The notes under the pieces: generated by a model | Databases searched by the model: none | Seen by the model: the letters and a program-made list of their open reading frames with translations, nothing else | What the model was told of the DNA's origin: nothing | Position numbers and translations under genes: made by a program | Shown here: one piece after another, positions 34,323 to 43,383 of the stretch | Layout of the letters: every line of letters starts with the position of its first letter | How positions within the stretch are numbered: the stretch's first letter is position 1 | NCBI GenBank assembly: GCA_000955875.1 | Contig: JYOE01000002.1 | Location: 1-64,000 of the forward strand | Reading direction: 5' to 3' | Source: Terrabacter sp. 28 | GTDB taxonomy: Bacteria; Actinomycetota; Actinomycetes; Actinomycetales; Dermatophilaceae | Length of the DNA stretch: 64,000 nt

Positions 34323-35468
34323 CTACTGCGAGACGGCGCGACGGGCGAAGAGAGCCCGGTCGTCGAGCTCCTCGGCCTCGTCGGCGAACTCCGGGGTGTC
34401 GAAGACGTCGGCGGGGATGCCGCCCTCGGTGAAGCGCGGCTCGGCCTTCGCCTTGAGCGCGTAGGTGGGCTTCGGCACGGGCACCGGGCTCCAGCTGCCC
34501 CCGGGCGTGGCCTCCGGCTCGGACTCAGCGGCCACCTCGTTCGCGACCGGAGCCTGCACGTCGAAGACGCCCGGCGTGACCGGCGCCGGAGCCTGAGCGT
34601 GTGCCGCCGGCGCGTCGGCCGACGTGGTCTGCACGGTCACCATCTGCTCGACGCCGACAGCCACGGCGGAGGCCGAGCTGCGGATGACCTGGGTGTCCTC
34701 GCTCGACAGGACGGGAACGTGCGTCGCGGTCCAGTCGTAGTCGTCGTGACGGCGCTCGCGGCGGCGACGACGGCCGCGGGCCTCGCGCCCGTCGCGCGCC
34801 TCGGGCCGGGCGGTGCGCAGCTTGTCGGCCTGGGCCTCGGCCCGCAGCCACACGAGCACGGCGGCGACGGTGAGCACGGCGAACGGGATCGAGATCCACA
34901 TCAGCAGCCCGGTGACGGTGAGGACGATCGAGGTCGGAACCCACAACAGCGCCACGAGGAGCAGCACGGCGCGAACTCGCCTCTGCCCCATCGGAACTCG
35001 AGCAGGTGCCGGAGCACTGACGGGCCGACGGCGGGGCCCGGGAGTGCTCGACTGGCGCGCTGACTCGTGCATGCGGTCCACCTCGGTGGCGTAGGGAGCG
35101 ATGTCGTGGTCGGTGTGGCTCGACGGCGCCGACGTCACCTCGGCGAGCTCGGTCGCGTGGACCTGCTCGTCGGTGCGGCGTGCCACGAGGGGCGAGTGGC
35201 GGCGCGAGGAGCCGGCGGGCACGGCCCGCTTCACGTCGACCGTCGGGCCGCCCACGCGGGCGGGCTTGACGGCATACGAGTGGGGCCGGGGGGTGCTCAG
35301 CTCGGTCGTGGGCAGGGCGGGACGCTTCTCGAGGACGCGCATGGCCTCGGAGAACCCGTCGACGGAACGCGTGGCGGCGGCGTCCTCGCGGCGGCGCGCC
35401 CAGTGCTGGATGAGATAGGCAGCCCAGATCGCCACGATGACGACGAAGATGAGGCTGCTGACTGGCAC
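34323..35468 (-). CDS. SepX/GlpR-like cell-division membrane protein
   Basis: A 381-residue protein beginning PVSSLIFVVIVAIWAAYLIQ (first membrane helix, residues 2-24) followed by HWARRREDAAATRSVDGFSEAMRVL, which is highly typical of actinobacterial SepX/GlpR. After a basic disordered stretch come two close membrane helices (about 185-230: VRAVLLLVALLWVPTSIVL, WISIPFAVLTVAAVLVWL), then a long disordered tail. In Corynebacterium GlpR is the membrane receptor of the gephyrin-like Glp, and in Streptomyces SepX works with DivIVA at division sites. The Glp-like gene is four genes upstream in the same direction. Start: GTG at 35468, MRDTP... extension rejected. Confidence 0.85.
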   Translation of the reverse strand: MPVSSLIFVVIVAIWAAYLIQHWARRREDAAATRSVDGFSEAMRVLEKRPALPTTELSTPRPHSYAVKPARVGGPTVDVKRAVPAGSSRRHSPLVARRTDEQVHATELAEVTSAPSSHTDHDIAPYATEVDRMHESARQSSTPGPRRRPVSAPAPARVPMGQRRVRAVLLLVALLWVPTSIVLTVTGLLMWISIPFAVLTVAAVLVWLRAEAQADKLRTARPEARDGREARGRRRRRERRHDDYDWTATHVPVLSSEDTQVIRSSASAVAVGVEQMVTVQTTSADAPAAHAQAPAPVTPGVFDVQAPVANEVAAESEPEATPGGSWSPVPVPKPTYALKAKAEPRFTEGGIPADVFDTPEFADEAEELDDRALFARRAVSQ

Positions 35469-35538
35469 GTGACCCACGGTAGGACGCGCCTCGACGCACA
35501 CCCCGCACATTCGAGGCGTGTCGCGCAAGAGGCTGGTG

Positions 35539-36177
35539 TTACACCTGTGACAGGCGTGTCATGAGGGTCGCCCCTTCGAGGTCCTCGGTCGTCACGGCGA
35601 ACGACCGGTGGTCGCGCCACGCTCCGTCGATGTGGAGGAACCGCCGGCGTACGCCCTCGTCGCGCAGACCGAGCCGCTCCACCACCCGCAGCGACTTCTC
35701 GTTGTCGAGCCGGATGTTGACCTCGACCCGGTGCAGGCCACCCGCCCCGAGGGCATGGTCGACAGCCAGGGCCAGCGCGCGGGTGGCGATTCCCCGCCCG
35801 GTGACCGACTCGTCGAGCCAGTAGCCGGCAGCGCCGGACTGCTGCGCCGCGCGGACGATCCCGAAGAGGTGCACCTGCCCGACGATGCGACCGCCGACCT
35901 CGATGCACCACGGCATCGCGCGGTCGGCGCGGGCCTCGGCGTCGAGGTCGCGCACGAACTGGCGGAACGACACCGGCGGCCGCGCCGGCGCACCCGGGGG
36001 CAGGGTCGGCTCCCACGGCTGCACGTGAGCGGCGTTGTCGCGGCGCACCCGCTGCCAGTCACGCTCGTCGTCGAGGCGCAGAGGTCGCAGCACCAGCGGC
36101 GGGTCGGCCGAGGCGTCACGCAGGACGACGGGCCACTGGGCCCGGCCGTCGCGGTGCGGACGCCACGGCATCCTCAT
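35539..36177 (-). CDS. RimJ/RimL-type GNAT acetyltransferase
   Basis: A 212-residue N-acetyltransferase. Motifs: LVLRPLRLDDERDWQRVRRDN, FRQFVRDLD, the acetyl-CoA loop GYWLDESVTGRGIATRAL (R/Q-x2-G-x-A) and HRVEVNIRLDNEKSLRVVERLG. This RimJ-like gene regularly sits between the mog and sepX/glpR genes in actinobacteria. The target may be a ribosomal or other protein N-terminus. Start: ATG at 36177. Confidence 0.9.
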   Translation of the reverse strand: MRMPWRPHRDGRAQWPVVLRDASADPPLVLRPLRLDDERDWQRVRRDNAAHVQPWEPTLPPGAPARPPVSFRQFVRDLDAEARADRAMPWCIEVGGRIVGQVHLFGIVRAAQQSGAAGYWLDESVTGRGIATRALALAVDHALGAGGLHRVEVNIRLDNEKSLRVVERLGLRDEGVRRRFLHIDGAWRDHRSFAVTTEDLEGATLMTRLSQV

Positions 36178-36241
36178 GCCGGCCCCGCCGTCGGCAGGGG
36201 GACGAGACCCGTCGTGCAGACCGCGGACGTCGCAAGCGCCA

Positions 36242-36736
36242 TCAGTGGTCGCTGCCCGGGACCTGGTCGAGGGCGTGCCCGAGCACCGGCTCGAGCACGT
36301 CGAGCGCGTCGGCCACCCCGCCGCGCGAGCCGGGGAGGTTGGCGACGAACGTGTGGCCGGCCAGGCCGACGAGTCCCCTCGAGAGCATCGCCGTGGGCAC
36401 GCCCTTGGCCACGCCCGCCGCCCGGATCGCTTCCGCGACACCGGGAACGAGTCGGTCGAGCAGCGGGGCGGTCTGCTCCGGCGTCACGTCGGTGGGCGTC
36501 AGACCCGTGCCGCCGCTGGTGAGGACGAGCGCCGGCTCGCCGGCGAGGGCCACGCGAAGCGCGCGACCGAGCTCGTCGCCGTCGGGCACGACCACCGGGT
36601 CACCGACCTCGAAGCCCCAGTCCCGCAGACGCTCGACGACGACCGGACCCGACCTGTCCTCGTAGGCGCCGGCCGCCGCCCGGGTCGACGCCACGACCAC
36701 GACCGCGCTGCGCCCGGCGCCGAAACCGTCACTCAC
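36242..36736 (-). CDS. mog: molybdopterin adenylyltransferase-like protein (MogA/MoaB)
   Basis: A 164-residue MogA/MoaB-family protein that adenylates molybdopterin before metal insertion. Key motifs: VVVASTRAAAGAYEDRSGPVV, the MPT-binding TSGGTGLTPTDVTPEQT and LPGSRGGVADALDVL. GTG start at 36736 overlaps the moaC end by 8 bases. It supplies molybdenum cofactor, which the Mo-hydroxylase of the tRNA-Ala island would need. Confidence 0.92.
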   Translation of the reverse strand: MSDGFGAGRSAVVVVASTRAAAGAYEDRSGPVVVERLRDWGFEVGDPVVVPDGDELGRALRVALAGEPALVLTSGGTGLTPTDVTPEQTAPLLDRLVPGVAEAIRAAGVAKGVPTAMLSRGLVGLAGHTFVANLPGSRGGVADALDVLEPVLGHALDQVPGSDH

Positions 36737-37286
36737 GCCAGTCCCCCGACCGTCCCCCCGATTTCGCGGTGACGCGCACGTCGGTGATGCGGGCGTGCTT
36801 GTCGACCGCCTTGACCATGTCGATGAGGGCGAGCGCCGCGACGGACACCGCCGTCAGCGCCTCCATCTCGATGCCGGTGCGGTCGGCCGTGCGCACCGTC
36901 GCCGAGATGTCGGCGCCGTCGTCGGCGACCGTGACGTCGACCTCGACGCCGTGGACCGCGATCGGGTGTGCCAGCGGGATGAGCTCGGGGGTGCGCTTGA
37001 CCGCCTGTATGCCGGCGATGCGGGCCACCGCGAGCGCGTCGCCCTTCGGCACGGTGCCCGACCTCAGCGCCGCGACGGCGTCGGCACTCAGCAGCACGCG
37101 CCCGGCGGCGCTCGCCTCACGGGCCGTGACCGCCTTGGCGGAGACGTCGACCATGTGGGCGGTGCCGTCGGCGCGCACGTGGGTGAGCGACGGATCTGTC
37201 ACGTCTGTCGGATGAGCCGCTGCGGTGGGGCCGGCCGGCTCGTTGGGGTCCGACAGGCCGCTCGGGCTCGTCCCCGGCGTGCTCAT
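36729..37286 (-). CDS. moaC: cyclic pyranopterin monophosphate synthase accessory protein
   Basis: A 185-residue MoaC that makes cyclic pyranopterin phosphate in molybdopterin synthesis. Conserved: MVDVSAKAVTAREA, KGDALAVARIAGIQAVKRT, LIPLAHPI, VRTADRTGIEMEALTAVSVAALALIDM and VKAVDK. The first ~40 residues are a Pro/Thr-rich extension beyond typical MoaC. Its ATG overlaps the preceding stop by one base (TGATG), so it is coupled to the fused galU/glp gene. Confidence 0.94.
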   Translation of the reverse strand: MSTPGTSPSGLSDPNEPAGPTAAAHPTDVTDPSLTHVRADGTAHMVDVSAKAVTAREASAAGRVLLSADAVAALRSGTVPKGDALAVARIAGIQAVKRTPELIPLAHPIAVHGVEVDVTVADDGADISATVRTADRTGIEMEALTAVSVAALALIDMVKAVDKHARITDVRVTAKSGGRSGDWRE

Positions 37287-39928
37287 CAGGCGTCCCGGTC
37301 GAGCACGAGCACGTCGACGACCTCACCGGCGACGAGCTCGGTGACGTCCTCGGGCACGACGAAGAGGGCATTGGCCTTCGCGAGGTCGGCGACGAAGTGC
37401 GACCCCTGCCCGGCGACCGGCACGGCCACGAGCGTGCCCTCGGCGGACCGCGAGACGACGGCGCGCCCGAACTGACGCCGCCCGCCGTACGACTCGACCC
37501 CCGAGATCAGCGTGGCGGGCCGCAGGCGGCGCTTCTCGGGGTTGAGCCGCATCAGGCGTCGCAGCGCCGGACGAACGAACACCTCGAACGAGACGAACGA
37601 CGACACCGGGTTGCCGGGCAGCGCGAAGAGCGGCACCCGACGCCCGTTCGGGCCGGTGAGCAGTCCGAAGCCCTGCGGCTTGCCGGGCTGCATGGCCACC
37701 TTGACGAACTCGATGCCCTCACCCTGGAGAGCGCTCTTGACGACGTCGTAGGCGCCCATCGAGACGCCCCCGCTCGTGATGACGACATCGGCCTCGCCGA
37801 CCACCTCGTCGAGCGCCTTGACGAGCTCGTCGTCGGAGTCGCCGACCGCGGCGCGGATCTCGGCCGAGGCACCCGCACCCACGGCGGCAGCCCACAGCAT
37901 GGACGAGTTGGAGTCGTGGATCTGGCCGGGCTTCAACGGTTTTCCGGGCTCGACGAGCTCCGCACCGGTCGAGAGGACGACGACGTGCGGGCGACGGTGC
38001 ACCTCGACCTCCGCGTAGCCGCACGCGGCCAGCAGTGCGATCGTGCGCGCCCCGACCACCTCGCCGGCCGAGACGACGACCGACCCCGAGGCGACGTCCT
38101 CGCCGCGCGGTCGCACGTAGCGACCGGAATCGACCGCGACGCGGCACTCGACCTCTCCGGTCGCCGCGCCGTCGGTGTCCTCGACCGCGATGACGGCGTC
38201 GGCGCCCTCGGGCATCGGTGCACCCGTCATGATGCGCGCCGCCTCGCCCGGGCCCACCGAGAAGGTGGGGGCGTCTCCCGCAGCGACCTCGCCGACGATG
38301 CGCAGCCTGACCGGAGCGTCGGACGCACCCGCGAGCGACTCGGCGCGGACGGCATACCCGTCCATCGACGAGTTGTCGAAGTGCGGCAGGTCGACCTTGG
38401 CGCGCACGTCGCGAGCCACGACCAGGCCGAGGGCCTCGGTGAGCGGGGTCCACTCGGTCGGGGACGGCTCGAGGGTCGACAGGATCGCCTTGAGGTGCTC
38501 GTCGACCGTGCGCACGTCGCCGGGCGTCTCGACGGGCACCGTTGCCGGAGTGGGCAGCTCGCCCAGAACGGCGTCATCGAGCACGCGCCGGTAGCCGTCG
38601 ATGAGCACCTCGCCGACGCACCGGACGTTGCGGCCGAAGACCGGGTCGCCGATGACGCGCAGGCTCGTGCAGTCGCGCATCGAGGGCACGCCGTTGGGGA
38701 AGCGCTTCTCGAAGCCGGGCACGAAGCGGTAGGCAGAGTCGAGGTCGACGAACGGCTCGGGCCCGTCGACGGCCGCCACGACGTGGTACTCGTCGTCGAG
38801 CGAGAAGAAGTCGGAGCGGATGACCAGCAGGTCGTTGGTCGTCTTGACGGGACGGAACCGAGTGCGCGGCACCAGGAGCGCCTCCGAGCCCTCGAAGACC
38901 TCGATCGCCGTGCCCATCGCCGACTCCATCTGGATGACCTCGGGCGAGGACGGGTCGGCAGGGTCGACGTTCTTGCGGTTGACGATGATGGGCAGCCCGA
39001 GCACGCCCTCCTTGGCGGTCATCCGCTCACGCAGCACCCGCAGGTCGATCCACACGTTGTTGGCGTTGAAGGTGTTGTGCCGCTTGATGTCGCGGAAGTG
39101 CCGCTCGTCGCCCTCGGCAACCTGGGCGGTGTCGCGCAGCACGATGCGCCCGTCGGCCTTGCGCACCGCGAGGTGACCGCCCTTGCGGTCGCTCTTGGTG
39201 CGCTTGCATACCTCGGCGACGTACGGCAGCCCGTGCTCGACCATCCACGCGGCGACGTCGGGGTCGCACGTGGCGCCGAGGTTGTCGGAGTTGGAGAGGA
39301 ACGCGTAGCGGATCCCCTTCTCCAGCAGGGCGTCGAGCACCCCGGAGGTCACGAGGGAGACGTAGACGTCACCGTGACCCGGCGGGCACCACTCGAGCTC
39401 GGGGTCGGCGGGCCACTCGACCGGCATGAGGTCGTCGGGGCGCAGCTTCGGCTCGGCGTTCTGGATGAAGTCCAGCGGGAGACCCTCGACGGGCAGGTCG
39501 GCGTACTTCGAGAGGATCTTGAGCGACTCCTCCGACGTGCGGAAGGAGTTCATCAGCACGAGCGGCAGCTCGACGTCCCACCGCTTGCGCAGCGCGAGCA
39601 CCTGCAGGGCGATGATGTCGAGGAAGGTCAGGCCGTCCTTGACCTCGAGGGCCGACTTCGCGCCGGTCATGCCCATCCCGGTGCCGAGGCCGCCGTTGAG
39701 CTTGATGACGGCCGTGCGCGACAGCGCCTCGCGCGCCTCCTCGTCGGAGACCCTGACCTCGCGCAGGGTCTGCACCTCGCCGAGGGGCTCGATGGAGTCC
39801 TCGGGGATCGTGCCCTGGGCGCCGCCCTGCAGCTGCAGGTAGTAGTGCTCGAACACCTTGATCGCCTCGGGACCGAGGCCCCGTTCGCGCATCAGTGCGA
39901 CGGACGCCTGGAGCCCCTGGTCACTCAT
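37286..39928 (-). CDS. fusion: UDP-glucose pyrophosphorylase (UDPGP type) + gephyrin-like MoeA/Glp
   Basis: One uninterrupted 880-residue frame. Residues ~1-455 are a eukaryote-like UDPGP pyrophosphorylase: KLNGGLGTGMGMTGAKSALE (nucleotide loop), FLSNSDNLGA, KRHNTFNANNVWIDL and a C-terminal left-handed-helix piece. Residues ~470-880 are MoeA/gephyrin-like: RTVDEHLKAILSTLEP, DNSSMDGYAVRAESL, ARIMTGAPMPEGADAVI, VVLSTGAELVEPGKPL, ITSGGVSMGAYDVVKSAL and LFALPGNPVSSFVSFEVF. In most actinobacteria these are separate neighbouring genes. The Glp half may catalyse molybdate insertion or serve as an FtsZ-binding division protein. No stop separates the halves; internal restart is possible at GTG codons near the junction. 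Start: ATG 39928, with TAAGGT 7 bases upstream (leaderless). Confidence 0.85.
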   Translation of the reverse strand: MSDQGLQASVALMRERGLGPEAIKVFEHYYLQLQGGAQGTIPEDSIEPLGEVQTLREVRVSDEEAREALSRTAVIKLNGGLGTGMGMTGAKSALEVKDGLTFLDIIALQVLALRKRWDVELPLVLMNSFRTSEESLKILSKYADLPVEGLPLDFIQNAEPKLRPDDLMPVEWPADPELEWCPPGHGDVYVSLVTSGVLDALLEKGIRYAFLSNSDNLGATCDPDVAAWMVEHGLPYVAEVCKRTKSDRKGGHLAVRKADGRIVLRDTAQVAEGDERHFRDIKRHNTFNANNVWIDLRVLRERMTAKEGVLGLPIIVNRKNVDPADPSSPEVIQMESAMGTAIEVFEGSEALLVPRTRFRPVKTTNDLLVIRSDFFSLDDEYHVVAAVDGPEPFVDLDSAYRFVPGFEKRFPNGVPSMRDCTSLRVIGDPVFGRNVRCVGEVLIDGYRRVLDDAVLGELPTPATVPVETPGDVRTVDEHLKAILSTLEPSPTEWTPLTEALGLVVARDVRAKVDLPHFDNSSMDGYAVRAESLAGASDAPVRLRIVGEVAAGDAPTFSVGPGEAARIMTGAPMPEGADAVIAVEDTDGAATGEVECRVAVDSGRYVRPRGEDVASGSVVVSAGEVVGARTIALLAACGYAEVEVHRRPHVVVLSTGAELVEPGKPLKPGQIHDSNSSMLWAAAVGAGASAEIRAAVGDSDDELVKALDEVVGEADVVITSGGVSMGAYDVVKSALQGEGIEFVKVAMQPGKPQGFGLLTGPNGRRVPLFALPGNPVSSFVSFEVFVRPALRRLMRLNPEKRRLRPATLISGVESYGGRRQFGRAVVSRSAEGTLVAVPVAGQGSHFVADLAKANALFVVPEDVTELVAGEVVDVLVLDRDA

Positions 39929-39987
39929 GGCCATCACCTTACGATGGGCCGTATGTGGCGCAGCCGAGTGCGGCAAATGTGGACCCC

Positions 39988-40638
39988 GTGAGCGCTCCCG
40001 ACAAGCGTGACCTCCGTCACGCCGCACGAGCCCGCCGGCGTGGGCTCGCCGCCTCGATGGACCGCGAGGCGTCGGCGGCCGCCCTCGCCGAGGCGGTGCT
40101 GCGCTTCGTCCCCGACCCTTCCCGGGTGGCCGTCTACGAGTCGCTGCCCGACGAGCCGCCCACCGGACGCCTCGTCGAGGAGCTGCTCGACGCCGGGCAC
40201 GAGGTCATCGTGCCCGTGGTCCTCGACGACTGGTCGCTCCAGTGGAGGTATGCCGTCCGCGGCGCCTCGGGCGACCGCGCGACCGTGAGCCGGCCCAGCC
40301 GTCTCGCCGCGGCCGCCGACACCGGCACCGCCACCGACACCGCCACCGACACGGACACCGACGCGTATGCCGCGCGGGACGGCTGGCTCGGCACCGACGC
40401 CCTCGCGACGTGCGACCTCGTCGTCACTCCCGGCCTGTCCGTCGACGCGCACGGCACCCGCCTCGGCCAGGGCGGTGGCTGCTACGACCGCGCCCTGCTG
40501 CACCGCGACTCCGCGGCGCCCGTCATCACGCTGCTGCACGAGGGCGAGCAGAGCGAGTCCGACCTGCCGAGCGATGACCACGACGTGCCGGTCGACGGCT
40601 ACGTGACGACGACGGGTCGCGTCGTCCGCCTGCGCTAG
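39988..40638 (+). CDS. 5-formyltetrahydrofolate cyclo-ligase
   Basis: A 216-residue MTHFS enzyme converting 5-formyl-THF to 5,10-methenyl-THF with ATP. Motifs: KRDLRHAARARRR at the start, YESLPDEPPTGRLVEELLDAG, and the substrate loop VTPGLSVDAHGTRLGQGGGCYDRAL. An unusual Ala/Thr/Asp run near residues 110-126 (ADTGTATDTATDTDTDA, from 6-base DNA repeats) is inserted before the catalytic half. GTG start at 39988; divergent from the galU/glp fusion, the usual actinobacterial order. Confidence 0.93.
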   Translation: MSAPDKRDLRHAARARRRGLAASMDREASAAALAEAVLRFVPDPSRVAVYESLPDEPPTGRLVEELLDAGHEVIVPVVLDDWSLQWRYAVRGASGDRATVSRPSRLAAAADTGTATDTATDTDTDAYAARDGWLGTDALATCDLVVTPGLSVDAHGTRLGQGGGCYDRALLHRDSAAPVITLLHEGEQSESDLPSDDHDVPVDGYVTTTGRVVRLR

Positions 40639-43223
40639 GGCGTCGTCGCCGGCTTCAGCGGGACGAGGGTGAGCTCGTCGGCGGAGGCGTCGCGTACGGC
40701 GTTCTGGTTGAACGGCCACGGGAAGGTCTCGTTGGCCGCCCACGCGTCCACCTGGTCGGCGTAGTGGTCGTCGTAGGTGTGCCCGGACTGCCCGGTCGAG
40801 TTGACCCAGCGTGACGCGTCGAGGTTGCCGAGGTCGACGACCATGCGCATCGACGGCCCGTTGGTGACGTCGTAGCCCGGCTTCGAGGCGTTCCACGAGT
40901 TGGCGTTGACGATGGAGTTGCCGCCGCCGAGCTCGATGTCCTCACGGTTGAAGAGGCTCTGCACCACGGACGGCACGCCCTCGGCGCCCATCACCTGGTG
41001 CTTGAGGTCGAGCTGGTGCAGCCGGCCCCAGCGCCACGTCGCCGGCACCTTGCCGAGCTCACGGGCCAGGTCGAGCCGGGCCTCGACGAGGGCGCGCTTG
41101 AGGATCTCGCCCGAGCCCTCGGTGACACCCGGCGTCGTCTTGTCGTCCCACCAGTCGTTCTTGGGGTCCTTGAGCAGCTGCTCCATGACGACCATCCACC
41201 GGCTGCCGCCGTCCGGGGCGATGTCGGGCGGCAGCTCGTCGAAGGTCAGCTCGAGGAGGTACTTCCACACCGCGTTGTAGTACGCGGCGGAGGCGGAGTC
41301 ACGGGACTTGTCGCTGGGCTGGCCGCCGTCCCAGTCACGCAGCAGCCGCTGGGCCTGGGCCGTGAAGTCGTCGACCTGGACGGCGAGCAGCCGCTCGACG
41401 AGGCCCGACGCGTACGTGTTGCGGCTGTCGCCCTGGATCTGCGTCATCGTCTCGGGCGAGACCTTCGGCGCCGCCGCCAGCAGGGTGCGGATGCGCTGGG
41501 CCCGGAAGCCGTAGTCCCACTCCGAGGTGAGGAACGGGGTCTGGCTCGCCGTGACGGCCTGGTTGGCGGTGACGATGAAGCCCTCGGCCGGGTCGAACGT
41601 CTGCGGCAGGTCGTCGAAGGGCACGTAGCCCTTCCAGTCCCACTGCGAGTCCCAGCCGGGCGCCGGCCAGAAGCCGGGCGGCGCGCCCGGGGTCGAGGAG
41701 CGGCGGACGGGGATCTTGCCCGGCGCCTGGTAGCCGATGTGGCCCGCGGTGTCGGCGTAGACGAGGTTCTGCGACGGCACCGAGAAGAGCGCGGCCGCCT
41801 TGCGGAAGTCGGACCAGCTGCCGGCCTTGTTGAGCGCGAAGATCGCGTCGGCCGTCGTGCCCGGGGTCAGCGCCGTCCAGGCCAGCGACACTGCATACCT
41901 GTTGGACTGGGCGGCCCCACGCACGACGCTGCGGTCGCCCGCGGTGTCGATGGCCGGCACGACGTCGGACAGGATCGGCCCGTGCACGGTCGAGCGCACG
42001 GTGATGGGGACGTCGGCCCCGCCCGCGACCTTGATGACCTCCTTGCGCTGGACGAGCGGCTCGTTGCCGCCGTCGCGCAGGTACGAGTCGCCGGTGACCT
42101 GCTCGAGGAAGAAGTCGGTGACGTCGGGGCCGAGGTTCGTCATGCCCCAGGCGACCTTGTCGTTGTGGCCGATGACGACGCCGGGCAGGCCCGAGAAGGT
42201 GAAGCCCGAGACCCGGAACGGGCACGCAGCGCTCACCGTGCGGCACTGGAGGTTGACCTGCCCCCAGATGCCGGGGATGGACAGGGCCAGGTGGGGGTCG
42301 TTGGCGAGCAGCGGTTTGCCGGTGGTCGTGCGGCTGCCGGAGACGACCCACGAGTTGGAGCCGATGCCGTCGCCGCGCCCGAGCAGGGCCGGCACGGCCT
42401 CGATCGACGCGAGCGCCGACGCGACGGCCGTGCTGCCGTCGGCGGAGCGGAACTGCCGGAGCGCGGCAGGCTCGGCGCTGGCTGCCTGGTCGGCCTCGGC
42501 CGCCGGCTGCCAGTCCTGGGGCGAGAGGATCGGCAGGTTCCGGTCGACCGGGTAGGGCGGGTAGAGCAGGTTGATCTGCTTGAGCGAGCGCGTGGTCCGC
42601 GACAGCTGCGCGCGGGCGAGCTCGTCGCGGTAGTCGCCGCGCAGGTCCCAGGCCATCGCCTTGAGCCATGCCAGCGAGTCGACGGGGGTCCACGGCTCGA
42701 CGCGGTAGTTCGGGTTGCGCCGCGAGAGCACGGTGTACTCGAGCGACATCTTCTCCGGAGAGCCGGCCTGCTTGATGTACGCGTTGACACCGTCGGCGTA
42801 CGCCTGCAGGTACTGCCGCGTCTCGGGCGCGAGCTTGGGCAGCTCCTGCTCGGCGACGCGACGCCACCCCATCGTGCGGATCACCTTGTCGGTGTCGACG
42901 GCCGAGCTGCCGACGAGCTCGGCGAGCCGGCCGGCCGTCACGTGCCGGCGCAGGTCCATCTCGAAGAAGCGGTCCTGGGCGCTGACGAAGCCCTGCGCGC
43001 GGAAGAGGTCGTTGGCGTTGTCGGCGTAGATCGACGGGATGCCGCGGTCGTCGCGGCTGACGGAGACCGCGCTGGTCAGGCCCTCGATCTGCAGCTCGCC
43101 GGCCGTCTCGGGGAACGACTGCCGCACCACGGAGATCGCCACGATGCTCGTCCCGACCACCGCCATGACGAGGAGGACGACGACGAGCAGGACGATCTGA
43201 CGAGCGCGCTTCAACCGTGACAC
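40635..43223 (-). CDS. penicillin-acylase-family Ntn hydrolase
   Basis: An 862-residue secreted or membrane-tethered acylase precursor. A basic start and one hydrophobic helix (residues 10-35) form the signal/anchor. The A-chain region follows, then the processing site before Ser289 in GSNSWVVSG, the expected nucleophile of the B chain after self-cleavage, then ANDPHLAL and DVTNGPSMRMVVDLG. Such enzymes hydrolyse amides, for example acyl-homoserine lactones or beta-lactam side chains. Substrate unknown. TAGGCT lies 7 bases before the GTG at 43223 (leaderless); an upstream in-frame GTG at 43262 is less likely. It overlaps the 5-FTHF gene end by 4 bases, convergent. Confidence 0.9.
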   Translation of the reverse strand: MSRLKRARQIVLLVVVLLVMAVVGTSIVAISVVRQSFPETAGELQIEGLTSAVSVSRDDRGIPSIYADNANDLFRAQGFVSAQDRFFEMDLRRHVTAGRLAELVGSSAVDTDKVIRTMGWRRVAEQELPKLAPETRQYLQAYADGVNAYIKQAGSPEKMSLEYTVLSRRNPNYRVEPWTPVDSLAWLKAMAWDLRGDYRDELARAQLSRTTRSLKQINLLYPPYPVDRNLPILSPQDWQPAAEADQAASAEPAALRQFRSADGSTAVASALASIEAVPALLGRGDGIGSNSWVVSGSRTTTGKPLLANDPHLALSIPGIWGQVNLQCRTVSAACPFRVSGFTFSGLPGVVIGHNDKVAWGMTNLGPDVTDFFLEQVTGDSYLRDGGNEPLVQRKEVIKVAGGADVPITVRSTVHGPILSDVVPAIDTAGDRSVVRGAAQSNRYAVSLAWTALTPGTTADAIFALNKAGSWSDFRKAAALFSVPSQNLVYADTAGHIGYQAPGKIPVRRSSTPGAPPGFWPAPGWDSQWDWKGYVPFDDLPQTFDPAEGFIVTANQAVTASQTPFLTSEWDYGFRAQRIRTLLAAAPKVSPETMTQIQGDSRNTYASGLVERLLAVQVDDFTAQAQRLLRDWDGGQPSDKSRDSASAAYYNAVWKYLLELTFDELPPDIAPDGGSRWMVVMEQLLKDPKNDWWDDKTTPGVTEGSGEILKRALVEARLDLARELGKVPATWRWGRLHQLDLKHQVMGAEGVPSVVQSLFNREDIELGGGNSIVNANSWNASKPGYDVTNGPSMRMVVDLGNLDASRWVNSTGQSGHTYDDHYADQVDAWAANETFPWPFNQNAVRDASADELTLVPLKPATTP

Positions 43224-43383
43224 GCGAACGAGCCTAGGCCACCGCCGAGGGGCGCGGCCCACGCCCGGAGGGCGCCGCGCCGCATCGTTGCCGAGCCGTC
43301 ACGTCAGGCGTCGACTGCCGCGGACACGTGCCCGGGCGCGCACGTCGGGATGGTTGGATTGCCCCACACCTCAGGAGCTGCCG

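Noticed and set aside
38200..38600. Sequencing frameshift as the cause of the UDPGP-Glp fusion
   Set aside because: The joined protein keeps sensible sequence in one frame on both sides of the junction with no scrambled stretch; raw reads would still be needed to exclude a base error removing a stop.
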